In this document: piece by piece, positions 34,596 to 45,858 of the stretch
How the letters are laid out: each line of letters begins with the position of its first letter
Position numbering within the stretch: position 1 is the stretch's first letter
Source of the DNA: Chrysemys picta bellii
Taxonomy: Eukaryota; Chordata; Testudines; Emydidae
Assembly (NCBI RefSeq): GCF_011386835.1
Contig: NC_088797.1
Location: forward strand, 35,339,583 to 35,403,582
DNA length: 64,000 nucleotides
Direction: 5' to 3'
Made by a program: the position numbers and the translations under genes
Notes under the pieces: model-generated
What the model was told of the DNA's origin: nothing
Databases searched by the model: none
What the model saw: the letters and a program-made list of their open reading frames with translations, nothing else

Positions 34596-34879
34596 GGTAC
34601 ATCTACACTACAGGGGGGAGTCGATTTAAGATACGCAAATTCAGCTACGTGAATAGCGTAGCTGAATTTGATGTATCGCAGCCGACTTACCCCGCTGTGA
34701 GGACGGCGGCAAAATCGACTTCTGCGGCTTTCTGTCGGCGGCGCTTACTCCCACCTCCGCTGGTGGAGTAAGAGCGCCGATTCGGGGATCAATTGTCACG
34801 TCCCGACGGGACGCGATAAATCGATCCCCGAGAGGTCGATTTCTACCCGCCGATTCAGGCGGGTAGTGTAGACCTAGCC
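34596..34879. mobile_element. multi-hairpin miniature inverted-repeat element (284 bp)
   Basis: The ends GGTACATCTACACTAC and GTAGTGTAGACCTAGCC form a terminal inverted repeat around TCTACACTAC. TGTG flanks both sides (34592-34595 and 34880-34883). Three internal hairpins follow one another: 34630-34679, with a perfect 13-bp stem AAATTCAGCTACG; 34740-34778, with GGCGCTTACTCC pairing GGAGTAAGAGCGCC; and about 34778-34827, with CGGGGATC pairing GATCCCCG. There is no coding capacity. The TCTACAC ends resemble those of the Harbinger elements here, but the duplication is not the usual TAA, so superfamily is left open. Confidence 0.85.
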
Positions 34880-34883
34880 TGTG

Positions 34884-35304
34884 TCAAAGTCCTCTATTTC
34901 ATCAGGGATAGCATGTGCAATGGCAGTACAAGCCTCCCCCTGCTGCTCAGCCAGCAAGCTTTAAAGAGGTCCTAGACCATGGATTGTTCTCCAGAGATGA
35001 TATTTCAGTCTCCATTCTCATTCAGTCGTCTCACTGATGAGACTGCCAACGCCTTGTCCAGCTAGGGCCCATCGCATTGGTGATCGTTTTGTAATTTGGA
35101 CACTTGTCCACTGGGAACTCATTAGGACCAAAACTCATTTCACAGCAGTCACTCAGCAGCCACCAGATGGCAACAATTTTCAGTCATTAATCTGGGATGG
35201 ATCTGACAGACAATCTGGAAGTATGAAATCTCTTTCACCCGTTACCAAATTCCTAAGCCATCTACTCCCCCGATCCTGTAGTGATATATTTTACATACAC
35301 AGTT
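34884..35304. other. non-coding DNA between two miniature elements
   Basis: No supported gene. An open frame starting at 35037 runs into the hAT element and is incidental. Confidence 0.45.
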
Positions 35305-35312
35305 ACCTAGAT

Positions 35313-35645
35313 CAGTGTTTCTCAAACTGGGGACACCGCTTGTGTAGGGAAAGCCCCTGGCAGGCCGGGCCGGTTTGTTTACCTGCCCCGTCCGCAGATC
35401 CGGCCGATCGCAGTTCCCACTGGCCACAGTTCGCTGCTCCAGGCCAATGGGGGCTGCGGGAAGCAGCACGGGCTGAGGGACGTACTGGCCGCCACTTCCC
35501 ACAGCCCCCATTGGCCTGGAACAGCGAACCGCGGCCAGTGGGAGCCGCGATCGGCCAGACCTGCGGACGGGGCAGGTAAACAAAGTGGCCCGGCCAACCA
35601 GGGACTTTCCCTACACAAGCGGCGGCCCCAGTTTGAGAAACACTG
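35313..35645. mobile_element. palindromic hAT-type miniature element (333 bp) with perfect 8-bp target duplication
   Basis: It starts CAGTGTTTCTCAAACTGGGG and ends CCCCAGTTTGAGAAACACTG, so the ends are perfect inverted repeats over 20 bp. The inverted symmetry continues through the whole GC-rich interior to a centre near 35480. Both flanks carry ACCTAGAT (35305-35312 and 35646-35653). CAG..CTG ends with 8-bp duplications identify hAT. Open frames up to 180 codons in it are products of the palindrome. Confidence 0.96.
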
Positions 35646-35653
35646 ACCTAGAT

Positions 35654-38600
35654 AATGCTTTCTTTTTGCTGGTTTAATGACAAAATCTAAGCTACATTTC
35701 TGAGGTGATTAAATTGTCCTGGATAATTATTTGCTACTTTTTATAGACTTATCCCAGATTCAAGACAAGAATATTTCCCCCCTCCCCCATTTTTCCCCTT
35801 GCAAAGATGCCACCATTAGTATAAATAAAGGGACAGTATTGGACTTGGCATCTTTGCATGTTCCAAATAATGACATGAAAAATCCGCTTAAATAGTACAG
35901 TAAACTGTGTTCTGTTTTGCTCTGTGATCTGATTTCACTGACAACTAGAATGTTACGAAATTAAAACCTCCCGAAGAGAGAGAATGTCAGCGGTAGTAAT
36001 CATAACTTTAGGGGGCACTCTTTATAGAAAATTCCTGTTAATGGAAATGAGAGTTATACAGGCAATAAGAAGGTGTAGGGGGGAAAATTAGTTACTTGCA
36101 CTGAGCAAATACTGATTTTTTTCTATAGCCCCCAAGTTTGCTTTTCATATGCTTTTCATGAAATGAAGCTTTTCATACTGAAACATGCAAAAATTATGTT
36201 TTAATGTAAAAAACTGATCTTTCCCAGAACAAAATCTCTTTACAAAATACAAAGTTGGAAAAATTAGAAATTTTCAACTCCAAAAGCTAGTTTAGATTCA
36301 GTAAGCCTATTTTCAAAAAGAAAAATGTGAAATTGAAACTTTTTTTTTTTTAAGTGGAAACGTGATAGCCTCCTATTTCAAAGTTCCCTCATTTGGCCGC
36401 TGCTATTTTTCATACCCTTTATACTTACATAGTTGCAGTATCTTGTAGGAACACTAGTGGGCCAGTCTTTAAAGGAGCTTCACTTGTAAATTAAAAACAT
36501 GAATTAGCAAGATCCATAAATATACATCGTGATCTTTTTCTGCTGTAAGCCTTTTCCTCCTACCTATACCCCCACACCCATTTTATTGTCACCCCTTGCT
36601 GTGCAGTGTCTGAATAGATTATTCAGACCTGGAAGAGAGATGGGTTTTATTTGCTCTATAGAGTACCATGTGATGATGGGTCCCACAGGAAACTCCAAAA
36701 CAGAAAAAACTCTGAAGGTGCTGAATAAAAATATCAAATCACAACAATAAACTGGGTGTGTCTGGAATGGTTTGATGACAACTCTGCTATCATTTTAACA
36801 CTGTTTTCTAAAAGATTTTTAAAACATCACAAGTAGGGTTTGTTTTTAACCCTGGGGATGGGGGAGGACGGGAAGAGTGGCCGCCGGAGAAAATGAAAAG
36901 CATTCCTTTGTAAACACACACAAGAATTCCTCGGAGTGAGGTGGATAAGGGTAGGAATATCAGCAAAAAAATCCCCTCCTGAGCCCTCAGAAAGGGCATC
37001 CAGTTATTTCCAAATACAAGGCTAATAGCAAGTGAAGCAATCAGCAGTGAAGATTAGAAATGGAAAATTCATAGCGATTATTGACAAAAGATACTCCTCA
37101 AACATGTTTACACTACTGCACGCCTATAAATATACATGTCCATGAGTAAAATCCTTGGAATGCTATTTGGAACATTTTAAATAGGAATCTTTATTAATGG
37201 AAATGTGGCTATTTAGCCTACATGGGTTGACTATATTAAAATGTATTGTACATGTGTTAGTCAAATATAAAGTGCATGTCTAAATGCACAGATACTGACA
37301 AATGTGTGGTGTAAAAAACATGCCTGTTACCAGTTATTTAACCAGAGGGAACTGCAGAATATCAACTGGTGCTATGAAGACTGAAAGTGCTAGGCAGTAG
37401 TAACAATAATTACAATGCAAGAAGCATAATCTGAGTTTTTAAACAAGCAGTGAGACTGGATGGCTCAGAAATTGGAAATGAAATACAGAACCTTTTATCA
37501 TTAAGTCACAGATTCAAACCCAGACCAGATGTTGGTAGCCAACGAGAGCAGTAGCCAGCGAGAGTTCTTACCCTCTGATAGCTGTTCAATGACTTCTGCT
37601 AAACCAATCTTGTTTTATTTCTAATGGACAGATGCCCACATTCTAAAACTCTCACTACAACCAGCATCTTCACTGGCAGCCTCAGCAAAGACACTAAGGA
37701 GAAATGAACATTGGGAGCGATGTACCTCCAGGTCAGAGTTGAAGTACGTTGGCAGGAGAGTATGGAGAAAGCTTGCGCTACCCACTGCTCATGATGTTTT
37801 CGTTCTGTAGCCAGGCAGACAACCCCTGTCTGTCTCCATGTCTATCAGTTCAACTCCTTTCATAAGCACTGGATTCAATTTTAAACAATTAAGTTGAATT
37901 AAGTTACAAGAACTGGGGTTCAGCCCAGTGCTGACCAGCTGTATCACAAGGCCTGCAAGCTTGATGAGCTTTTCATTGCCAGAATTTGCGACTAAACTAA
38001 GTAAGCTTGCTTATAATAGCAGGAAGAAATCAGATTTTCCAAATGCTTATACTGTGTTGCCATGAACTAGCCAGCACTCATTTGAACTGAGATTGGAACT
38101 GGTTTCCACATTGCTGTGTTTATATTGACTGCATTTATGATGCCTCAGAAGTTGCCAGTAAAATATTTATTTAGCAGTTAAAACATTCTGCAAATGATTT
38201 TGCTGTCCCAAAAGATAAATATTTCTCAGCATACTGACATGATATATTGCTGTTTTTGTTAAGGCAATTGCATGTTGATAAAATTCTCTCAAATTACAGT
38301 TTGCTGTCCCTTTGTATTTGAAGTGGCAACATTAATTTCATGATATTTATTACAATTGTAAATTGCACGGAGATTAGAGACATTAAATTTAGAACTGAAC
38401 ATACTACCCTAAAATGAGACATTTTAAGGGTTCCCAAGTCAATTTAAGAGCCTAAAAGACAAACTTTGATCCTTCAGGTGGTTCTTCGCAATGCAAGCAG
38501 ATTAATAAGGATCAACACAAATTGGGACTCAACTGATTTTTAAGCTACCTGGGATAGTTTTAGTTTTTTTTTTTTAAATGCCAAAAGATTTACACGCTGA

Positions 38601-39715
38601 TTAGTAACTCTGGAGGTGCCTAAGCTGCAAAACTTGGATCTAAATTTGACATTTGAAGGTATTCAGGTTGGAAATTTGACTTGTCCCATTATAGAAACAG
38701 TGGCAGACCAGAATTGCAATCCCCAGCCCTGCCTTTCCCCCGCCCCCCCATCTTCCCCATCCCAAACAAAAAACAAACAGGTAGACTTCAGGTCCAGAGG
38801 CTGGTTTGAGCCCCTCTGCATTAGGGATGGTCTTTCCAGATGAGTCAAAACCAAAGGTCAGTGCACTTGTGGTTGTTTCCATAGCACTTATTGTGAGCCA
38901 AATTCTGATCTCTGGACACAACCAGTGCTGTGTGCAAGGCAACACAGGGTGTTATTTTGGGTGGGGGAGGGGGGCAGATAGAATACGTCTTACACGCGTA
39001 CATCCCAATCAGGGAGCAGAGCCCTTCCACAGCCATCACTGCAACCTTAGGTGACTTCAGGGCTGAAGCCTAGTCTATGGGCCACAAAATGGCCCCAGTA
39101 CAGCTTTTTCTCAGTGATTCAATGCAGCTGAAGTCCCCCATGACCTGACCCCCAGGTCTCCTTCCATGGGCCTGCTGCAGAGACTGATGCCTTGCTGAGC
39201 TCCATTAAATGTGGGTGTGTAAAGTCTCTGTGCATAGGATCTCCACACCCAGCCACACCACATACAGCAGAACCATCCTGATCTTCTATAGCTTTTCCAT
39301 GCAGAGCATTTGGTCCTGTCAGAGGAGTTGCTGCCAAGCCAAGTCTCCTGACCAAATTCCAGCTTGGGTAGATGCAGTCTGCCAGCCTAAAATTCCCCCT
39401 GCAGTCCTTCATTGACTATATCAAACTCTTCACATCCTGCCCTAAGCCATTGTGTAGGTTTGCTGTGTGTTATTAAAAGGCTGCTGCATCCATCCCCAGA
39501 GGTAGTCACATTGCCAGAGTGAGTGAAATAGCTTTAGATGCAATACAGGAAATATTTTAGCTTTCAGAACCTATGTGAATCTCTGGTAAACTTCTGTTAT
39601 TGCTTTTCAGTTTTCTGCCACTTACTTATACTTTAGGCATTAAAAACAAACAAGCAGATACAGTAGTAGCGTACCGGATGCCTTGCCTCTCATTCATTTG
39701 AAGGAAGCTAACTCT
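35654..39715. other. non-coding unique DNA
   Basis: About 4 kb without a supported gene or recognisable exon. Homopolymer runs occur at about 36340 and 38563. The segment at 38040-38420 is repeat-free and of balanced, high complexity, a candidate conserved non-coding element. Confidence 0.5.
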
Positions 39716-39719
39716 GACT

Positions 39720-39945
39720 TTTCCAAGTAGCTTTTGAGGCGGTGTGGTTTAACCACTATAGAAAATATGTGTGAGGGAATTCTCTGTAACTTGAAGTCTT
39801 TAAATTGTTATTTGAGAACTTCAGTAACTCATCCAGAGGTTAGGGGTCTATTACAGGAGTGGATGAGTGAGGCTCTGTGGCCTGCACTGTGCAGGAAGTC
39901 AGACGAGATGATCATGATGGTCCCTTCTGGCCTTAAAATTTGAGA
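39720..39945 (+). repeat. CR1 LINE 3' untranslated fragment
   Basis: It contains, in order, 'gggtctattacaggagtgga', 'gaggctctgtggcctgc', 'tgtgcaggaagtcagac', and 'gatggtcccttctggcctta'. These are characteristic CR1 3' phrases of turtles and birds. No coding part remains, as is typical of a 5'-truncated insertion. The final phrase also occurs at 200-258. Confidence 0.75.
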
Positions 39946-40378
39946 CTCATTGCCTCAGTGGTTCCAGAGCTGCAGTCCAAAGAAATGTTTGCATCTGGGA
40001 AATGGAGTTTGACTTAGAGTACAACACTGCTCAAGTCTTTAAAGAATGATAGATGTAATTCTGAGTAGATCCTGCATGGCACACGCAGTGTTCATGAACA
40101 CATTTTTGTACATGTTAAGAATGCATATTTCTATCACAACAACAACTTTTACTCTGACCTACCCAGGTTGCTGGGAGGGTACATAGTACACTACTTTTTT
40201 CTTGATTTTCGTGTTTAAATATTTTCTTCTAAGGAATAGTGTTATCTCCCCTTTAAATCAAGATATTTATCAATACACCTGATTTTGTTGGGAAAGTTCT
40301 TATACTTGGTGTCTCTTGCGACTAGTGTTGTAGGTGTACTTTTTTAAAGAGGAAGAGTGTGTAACATCAAGAAATAGT

Positions 40379-40381
<3 letters not shown>

Positions 40382-40418
<37 letters not shown>

Positions 40419-40430
40419 ATATGTGCACAC
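40382..40430. repeat. (GT)n microsatellite
   Basis: About sixteen GT dinucleotides in a row, ending in GTATGTATATGTG. Confidence 0.95.
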
Positions 40431-41887
40431 GCTGTCTTGCATGAGGAGTGCCATGAAGCTGCATCTTACTATTTTTATATTTCTTTTTCAGAAGGTCACT
40501 GTGCTTATGCTTTGTGATTACTGATGAAAGAATAGTCTCTCTTTTGGGTCAGAGTTCAGATTGTTGTGATGTGTTGAAATACGCATGGCTGGGCAGCTTA
40601 CATACCAAGTCTCTGTGCGTGCAGTTCAATGCTGCCATGCGAATCGTACCTGGAGCAAAAATCAACACCTGTTCAATGGTTGCTAACTCTAGCACATATA
40701 TCCCCACCCAGATCTAGATGTGCACATGCGCACACATACACCTTGTGAGCACATGGCTCATGAGTACAACTGAGCCATGACCAACCTGAACTTACCAATT
40801 CATGGAGGCACACCAAAAACTCCAAGTTTTGCAAGCCTTTTGGGGATCAGTCTAAAGCTCTTAAAGTGTCCTCATTCAATCCTGAGGCACACTGGGAAGA
40901 ATACTTGGGATAATGCTAATGTCCCAAACACACACCTTATTACCCATCCCACAAAAGCACTTTCAGGCTCCAAACTACCCCAGAAACAATGGTCCACATA
41001 AAACCATTTCAGAATATCCCATGGCAGATGCAGTCATCTTTTACACCTCTGGAAGATGAGACAACACACAATGAGACTAGTCGCAAACTATGGACCACAC
41101 ACTAAGTCAATGCTCGCTTTGATCGTTTGGTGGAGGAATTTCAGACTTACACCAAGCCACTTCCAGGTCCAAATTAGTGAGCCAGTGAGTGCATACTGAA
41201 CATTGCTAATCACCTGTCTTGCCATATGAAAGGTTTCACCTGATAGAAACAAAATATTTGGTCCTAAAAGCCCCAGTTTAGTAAGGAACTTAAATATATA
41301 CTTAAGTATTTGAGTAGCCACAATGAAATACTTGCAAATCAGGGACTCTGTGGGCAGCGTAAAATATACGATGTCCTTAACTTTTTATTTCCTTGTTTTT
41401 AAGTCCCTGGACTTTGTAAATGATGCAATAGGAAACTACACTGTTCTCATTTGGCAAACTAAGCTTTTTTTTGTTTGTAATTTCCCAGGGTTTTCTTAAT
41501 TATTTCCTTTTGCGTAGGTAGATGCTGATACAGTTTTTAAAACTTTAAACAAAATGAAATGTATGGGTCACCAAATTGTTAAGTTAAAGGAGCAAGCAGA
41601 GGTAACCAAGATAATAACGGCTCCCCAAGAGTTTGTCTCAGTCAGGTGACACTCACGCCACTGCCAAGACCAGCGTAAGGTCAATATACCATGTAAGCCC
41701 CAGTTAAATCTCTATTTGAAGGGAGACTTAAGCCTTACCCCTCTGCAGTACAGTGAGTTTCAACCTCGGTGTGCATCTCACATCTGTATGTTCTCCATGC
41801 TGCTAATTTTACTGCATATATGTGCCCTGCACCCAGGGCCTATTCCTCTAAGCCACAATGCCTCTCAAACAAGTTATTGAATCTCTC
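40431..41887. other. non-coding DNA
   Basis: No supported gene. Open frames are below 80 codons and no known repeat was identified. Confidence 0.45.
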
Positions 41888-42250
41888 TGGGGCCTTGGCT
41901 ACACTTGCAGCTGTACAGCGCTGTGAGTTAAACTGTCTTCGTACAGCTGAGTAGAGAAAGCGCTGCAGTCTGTCCACACTGACAGCTGACAGCGCACTGT
42001 CGTGGCCACATTTGCAGCGGCATTGGGAGCGGAGCATTATAGGCAGCTATCCCACAGAGCACCTCTTACCCTTCTGGCACCATGTGTTGTGGGAAGGGGG
42101 CGGGGGGGCGGGGCATTCTGGGTCCTGTCCCAATGCCCCGTGATGCATCACTTCACATCCCAGCAATCCCTGTGTTTCCGTCCACATTTGGTGCCATCTT
42201 TCAACAGTTTCTGTGCAGCACAATCTGTGTTCCGTTTCAGTCTGGGGGAA

Positions 42251-43493
42251 ATGGAGCCTGAACTGCTGAGGCGTATGCTGACGAGTCTCACCAGCACATA
42301 ACGTTTGGCAGTCGAGCTATTCCTTAAGATCCAAAGTGACAGTGAGGAGTCCGACAATGATATCGAGTCGCATAACACGTACAACACGAGATTGCTTGTG
42401 GCATTCACGGATACGCTCAGCACCGTGGAACACCGCCTTTGGGCTCGGGAAACAAGCACTGACTGGTGGGATCATATCATCATGCAAGTCTGGGATGAAG
42501 AGCAGTGACTGCAGAACTTTCGGATGAGAGAAGCCACTTTCATGGGACTGTGTGAGGAGCTCGCCTCCACCCTGTGGCGCAAGGACACGAGATTGAGAGC
42601 TGCCTTGCTGGTGGAGAAGCGGGTGGCTATTGCAATCTAGAAGCTGGCAACTCCAGACAGCTACCGGTCAGTTGCGAACCAGTTTGGAGTGGGAAAGTTG
42701 ACTGTTGGAATCGTGTTGATGCAAGTTTACAGGGCCATTAATCACATCCTGCTCAGAAGAACCGTGACTCTGGGTAACGTACAGGACATAGTGGATCGCT
42801 TTGCACAAATGGGGTTCCCTAACTGTGGAGGGGCGATAGATGGGATACATATTCCTATTCTGGCACCACCCCACCTAGCATCTGAGTACGTTAATCGGAA
42901 GGGGTATTTCTCTATGGTTCTCCAGGCGCTTGTGGATCACCGTGGGCGTTTCATTGACATTAACACAGGCTGGCCCGGAAAGGTGCATGATGCACGTATC
43001 TTTCGGAACACTGGCCTGTTCAGGAAGCTGCAGGCCGGGACTTTTTTCCCCAGAGTGGAAGATCACAGTAGAGGAAGTCGAAATGCCCATTGTGATCCTT
43101 GGAGACCCTGCTTAGCCGTTAATGCCGTTGCTCATGAAACCCTACACAGGGAGCCTTGACAGCAGCAAGGAGCGGTTCAACTACAGGCTGAGCTGGTGCC
43201 AAATGACTGTGGAGTGTTCTTTTGGCCGTTTAAAGGGCCGCTGGCGCTCTCTGTACGGGAAGCTGGACTTGGCTGAACACAACATCCCCGCAGTTATAAC
43301 CGCGTGCTGTGCCCTCCATAATATTTGTGAAGGGAAGGGTGAAAGATTCAGTCAGGCATGGACCTCCAAGGTTCAACACCTGGAGGCTGACTTTGCACAG
43401 CCAGACAGCAGAGTTATTAGAGGGGCCCAGCGCAGGGCTGCAAGGATTAGGGATGCCTTGAGGGAGCAATTTGAGGCTGAAAACCAGCAGTGA
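42251..43493 (+). pseudogene. PIF/Harbinger transposase pseudogene
   Basis: It aligns with the intact 423-aa transposase at 60536-61807 over nearly all its length: RLWARETSTDWWDHI, RMREATFMGLCEEL, LATPDSYRSVANQFGVGK, the GGAIDG block with the first acidic residue, GWPGKVHDARIFRNTGLF, VILGDPA and VECSFGRLKGRWRSL are all recognisable. Four in-frame stops (42299, 42506, 42638, 43113) and one frameshift disable it. The frameshift is best explained by an extra base in the T/C homopolymer at 43042-43051. The frame ends at a stop at 43491-43493 and is followed by AATAAA. The acidic residues of the catalytic core are all still present, so loss of function is recent relative to the relic at 5.5 kb. 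Confidence 0.93.
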
Positions 43494-43617
43494 TATCTGG
43501 TGCCCTGCATTTGAGTGAAGTGCAGTGGTTACAATGTTAGTAGGAATCTGTGTTTGCTAATCTGATTTTCAGTGCCTGTTTCTTTCCTGGGCTAAGGTAT
43601 CTTTTACTTTATGCAAT

Positions 43618-43623
43618 AATAAA
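43618..43623 (+). terminator. polyadenylation signal for the transposase pseudogene
   Basis: AATAAA lies 125 bases after the transposase stop, facing the opposite-strand signal at 43650-43655. This is the expected layout for convergent genes with closely spaced ends. Confidence 0.6.
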
Positions 43624-43649
43624 GAATGTTTTCCACGCCAAAAAATCCA

Positions 43650-43655
43650 TTTATT
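43650..43655 (-). terminator. polyadenylation signal for the Myb-like pseudogene
   Basis: TTTATT on plus is AATAAA on minus, downstream of the minus-strand Myb-like gene end at 43739. Confidence 0.5.
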
Positions 43656-43738
43656 GAAAATAAAATTCATTAATTGAAAAGAAACACAACTGTTTGAGAA
43701 TCAGAAAGGGCATGGGGGTGTGGTGGGGAACGGTACAA

Positions 43739-45455
43739 TCACAGATTTGCATATGTCCTGTCTGGAGTGCTGTGCACTGAGTGCTGCACTTCAGGATGGC
43801 TATACTGCATGGTGTTGGGGGTTGAGTGCAGAGGGTAAGGGTCGTAGTTTTCAGGGATGGGTGGTGAAGATACAGGTATTGGAGGCAGCTGGTGGCGGTA
43901 AGAACCCGGATGTTGGGGAAAGTGGGTTGGAGGTGACATGGGGGCACAAAGGAAAGAGACAAGGGACAAGGGCTGCGGGGGGGGGGGGGAGGTAGTGCTC
44001 TGCCTGCATGGCGACAAGCGCCTGGATAGAGTCCGCTTGGTGTTCCATGATGCTTATCAGCTGGTCCGTGCTTTGCTGCAGGTGCTCCATGCTTCGCCGC
44101 CGGTGAGCTGCGTTTTCTTGGCGGATCCTGTTTTCGCTCTCCCTCCACTCCTGCGCTTTTTGATTCTCTTTAAGAGATTGCTGCATCACTTCTTGCAGCA
44201 TGTCTTCTTTGCTTTTTCGCGATCTCTTCCTGTGTTTTCAGTGTCTCTCAGCCGGTGATAACACGGACGGCTGAGGTCTCAAGGTTGCATCTGTAAAGGC
44301 AAAATGCAACACTTAACAGAGGCAGCATTGTTTATACCAGACAGAGTAATGATTCCCCCGCACTTAAGGAGGGCACACACCGTCTACACAATAGCATAAT
44401 TTTCCCGTTCCAAAGAGAGCGCACATAACCCACGGGAGCCCCAAAATGGTGAGTAAGGGGGACTGATTGTTTCATGGCTGTACTGTCCTCTGGGTTTCTG
44501 TGCCTTGGGGAGAGCCAACAGCTGCAGGGGGCACCTACACTGAACACTGTCCCAACATTTTCCACAGGAGTTCGTCCTGGAAGATATCTCGCTGCTAAGG
44601 GTGACCTGGGAAGCAAGGGAGGGTCTTCTACTGCAATGCGGCTTCCGCCCTGGCCCATATGTAGCTTGCCTGTGTGCAGCAATGGTCCCCCTGCCCCTCG
44701 CGGCACAGTGGCGCGGACATGTTAGCCTGACTGGGACAAGGACTGCAGTGGCTCTCCCAAGAAACCTGCACAGGCACATTGCTCATGTTCTGGATGAGAC
44801 TTTCTAAGAGATTATTGAGGCCGATTACCACGATGTGATAGACCACATCAATGCGCTATTCCGCATCTAGGCATGCATGCAGCCCTAACCCTCCTCTCCC
44901 AAAGAGCCCTCACCGAAAAATTTCTTCCCCCCCCTCAAAAAGCCACTTACCGGGAACCTGCTCTTCTGTTTGTCCTCCACCAGGTATCAGCCGCTGCGAC
45001 TGGCTACCTTCCTCCTGGCTCGAGAAGAGCTCCTGGCTGCATGCCTCCAGGGATTCCGGGGTGTCTCCCCCCACCCCAGCATCCTCACTCCTGCTTTCCT
45101 CCTCCTCCTGCTCTGAAGTGTCCATGGTGGTGCTCGGAGTGGAGGTGGGGTCACCCCCAAGTATCGCGTCCAGCTCTTTGTAGAATCGGCAGGTCGTGGG
45201 GGGAGCACCGGAGCGGCCGTTTGCCTCGCAGGCTTTGCGGTAGGCACTCCGCAGCTCCTTCACTTTAACCTAGCACCGCAGTGCGTCCCGGTCATGGCCC
45301 CTTTCCATCATGGCCCTTGATATGTGCCCAAAGGTATAGTAATTCCTATGGCTGGAGCGCAGCTGGGACTGGACAGCTTCCTCCCCCAAAACACTGATGA
45401 GGTCCAGCAACCCGCCATTGCTCCATGCTGGGGCTCACTTGGCGCATGGAGGCAT
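43739..45455 (-). pseudogene. Myb/SANT-like partner gene pseudogene, two exons
   Basis: Exon 1 runs from the ATG at 45455 to 44951, followed by a GTAAGT donor. It reads APAWSNGGLLDLISVLGEEA, RNYYTFGHISRAMMERG, VKVKELRSAYRKACEANGRSG and CRFYKELDAILGGDPTSTPS, the same trihelix Myb/SANT-like domain and linker order as the intact protein at 57753, then an acidic Ser/Glu-rich stretch. Exon 2 begins at 44290 after a CTTTACAG acceptor and encodes a basic patch (KHRKRSRKSKEDM) and a Gln/Arg-rich coiled-coil-like helix (LQEVMQQSLKEN, ENAAHRRRSMEHLQQSTDQL). Stops occur after MPPCAK and RDALRC in exon 1 and after SPAERH in exon 2, and a frameshift lies near 43850. The plus-strand small gene sits in its intron. 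Confidence 0.88.
44577..44870 (+). pseudogene. third Harbinger gene, decayed copy (97 codons, one stop)
   Basis: One continuous frame from 44577 to the TAG at 44868-44870 is broken only by a TAA at 44805-44807. It reads LEDISLLRVT, RPGPYVACLCAAMVP, QWRGHV, and VALPRNLHRHIAHVLDETF. It aligns without gaps with the 96-aa protein at 58537-58827 (MGDITLMRIS, RPGPYAALLCRAMIP, SWHGNV, AALPRNLMQRLSNYLQESF), with about 37 of 96 positions identical by hand count. The initiating ATG is CTG here. A TTTTCCACAG acceptor-like sequence stands just upstream (44559-44568). It lies in the intron of the opposite-strand Myb-like gene, as in the intact element. See the intact copy for discussion of the possible domain. 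Confidence 0.8.
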
Positions 45456-45858
45456 GGTCACCTGGAAAGATTCTCTGATAGCACTACACACCTGGCTGAG
45501 CAAACAGGAAGGGGATTTTCAAAATTCCCGGGGAATATAAAGGGCGGGTCTGACAGTTGGTCACCTGAGGCCAGGGCAGTAGAGTTCGAACTGATGACCA
45601 GAGTGGCTAGAACAGGCATTGTGGGATACTGCCGAATACTTCTGGAGGCCAATCAGAGCGCATTGGGTGGCCACACTGGCGCTGCAGCACAGCAGCGGCA
45701 GCACAATACTCTTTATTCCTCTCGGGGAGGTGGAGTACAAGCAGCGCTGTAGCTGTGGAGATACAGCGCTGTACATGCCTTGCCAGTGTGGACGGGGAGC
45801 GAGTTACAACGCTGAGGGCGGCTTTATTGTGCTGTAACTCTCAAGTGTAGCCAAGGCC

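Larger units (their letters stand above)
41891..45858. mobile_element. decayed three-gene PIF/Harbinger transposon (3968 bp)
   Basis: The ends GGCCTTGGCTACACTTG and its exact reverse complement form a 17-bp perfect terminal inverted repeat. Both flanks are TGG (41888-41890 and 45859-45861), a 3-bp duplication although not the canonical TAA. The subterminal regions are rich in AGCGCT boxes (for example 41918, 45742 and 45767). Inside are a broken transposase on plus, a broken two-exon Myb-like gene on minus, and a broken third small gene on plus within the Myb intron. The order is the mirror image of the intact element at 57357, and both terminus and protein sequences differ enough to make this a separate subfamily. 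Confidence 0.93.

Noticed and set aside
35037..35579. 180-codon plus-strand open frame
   Set aside because: It enters the palindromic hAT element; the second half is a by-product of the palindrome, also open on the other strand.
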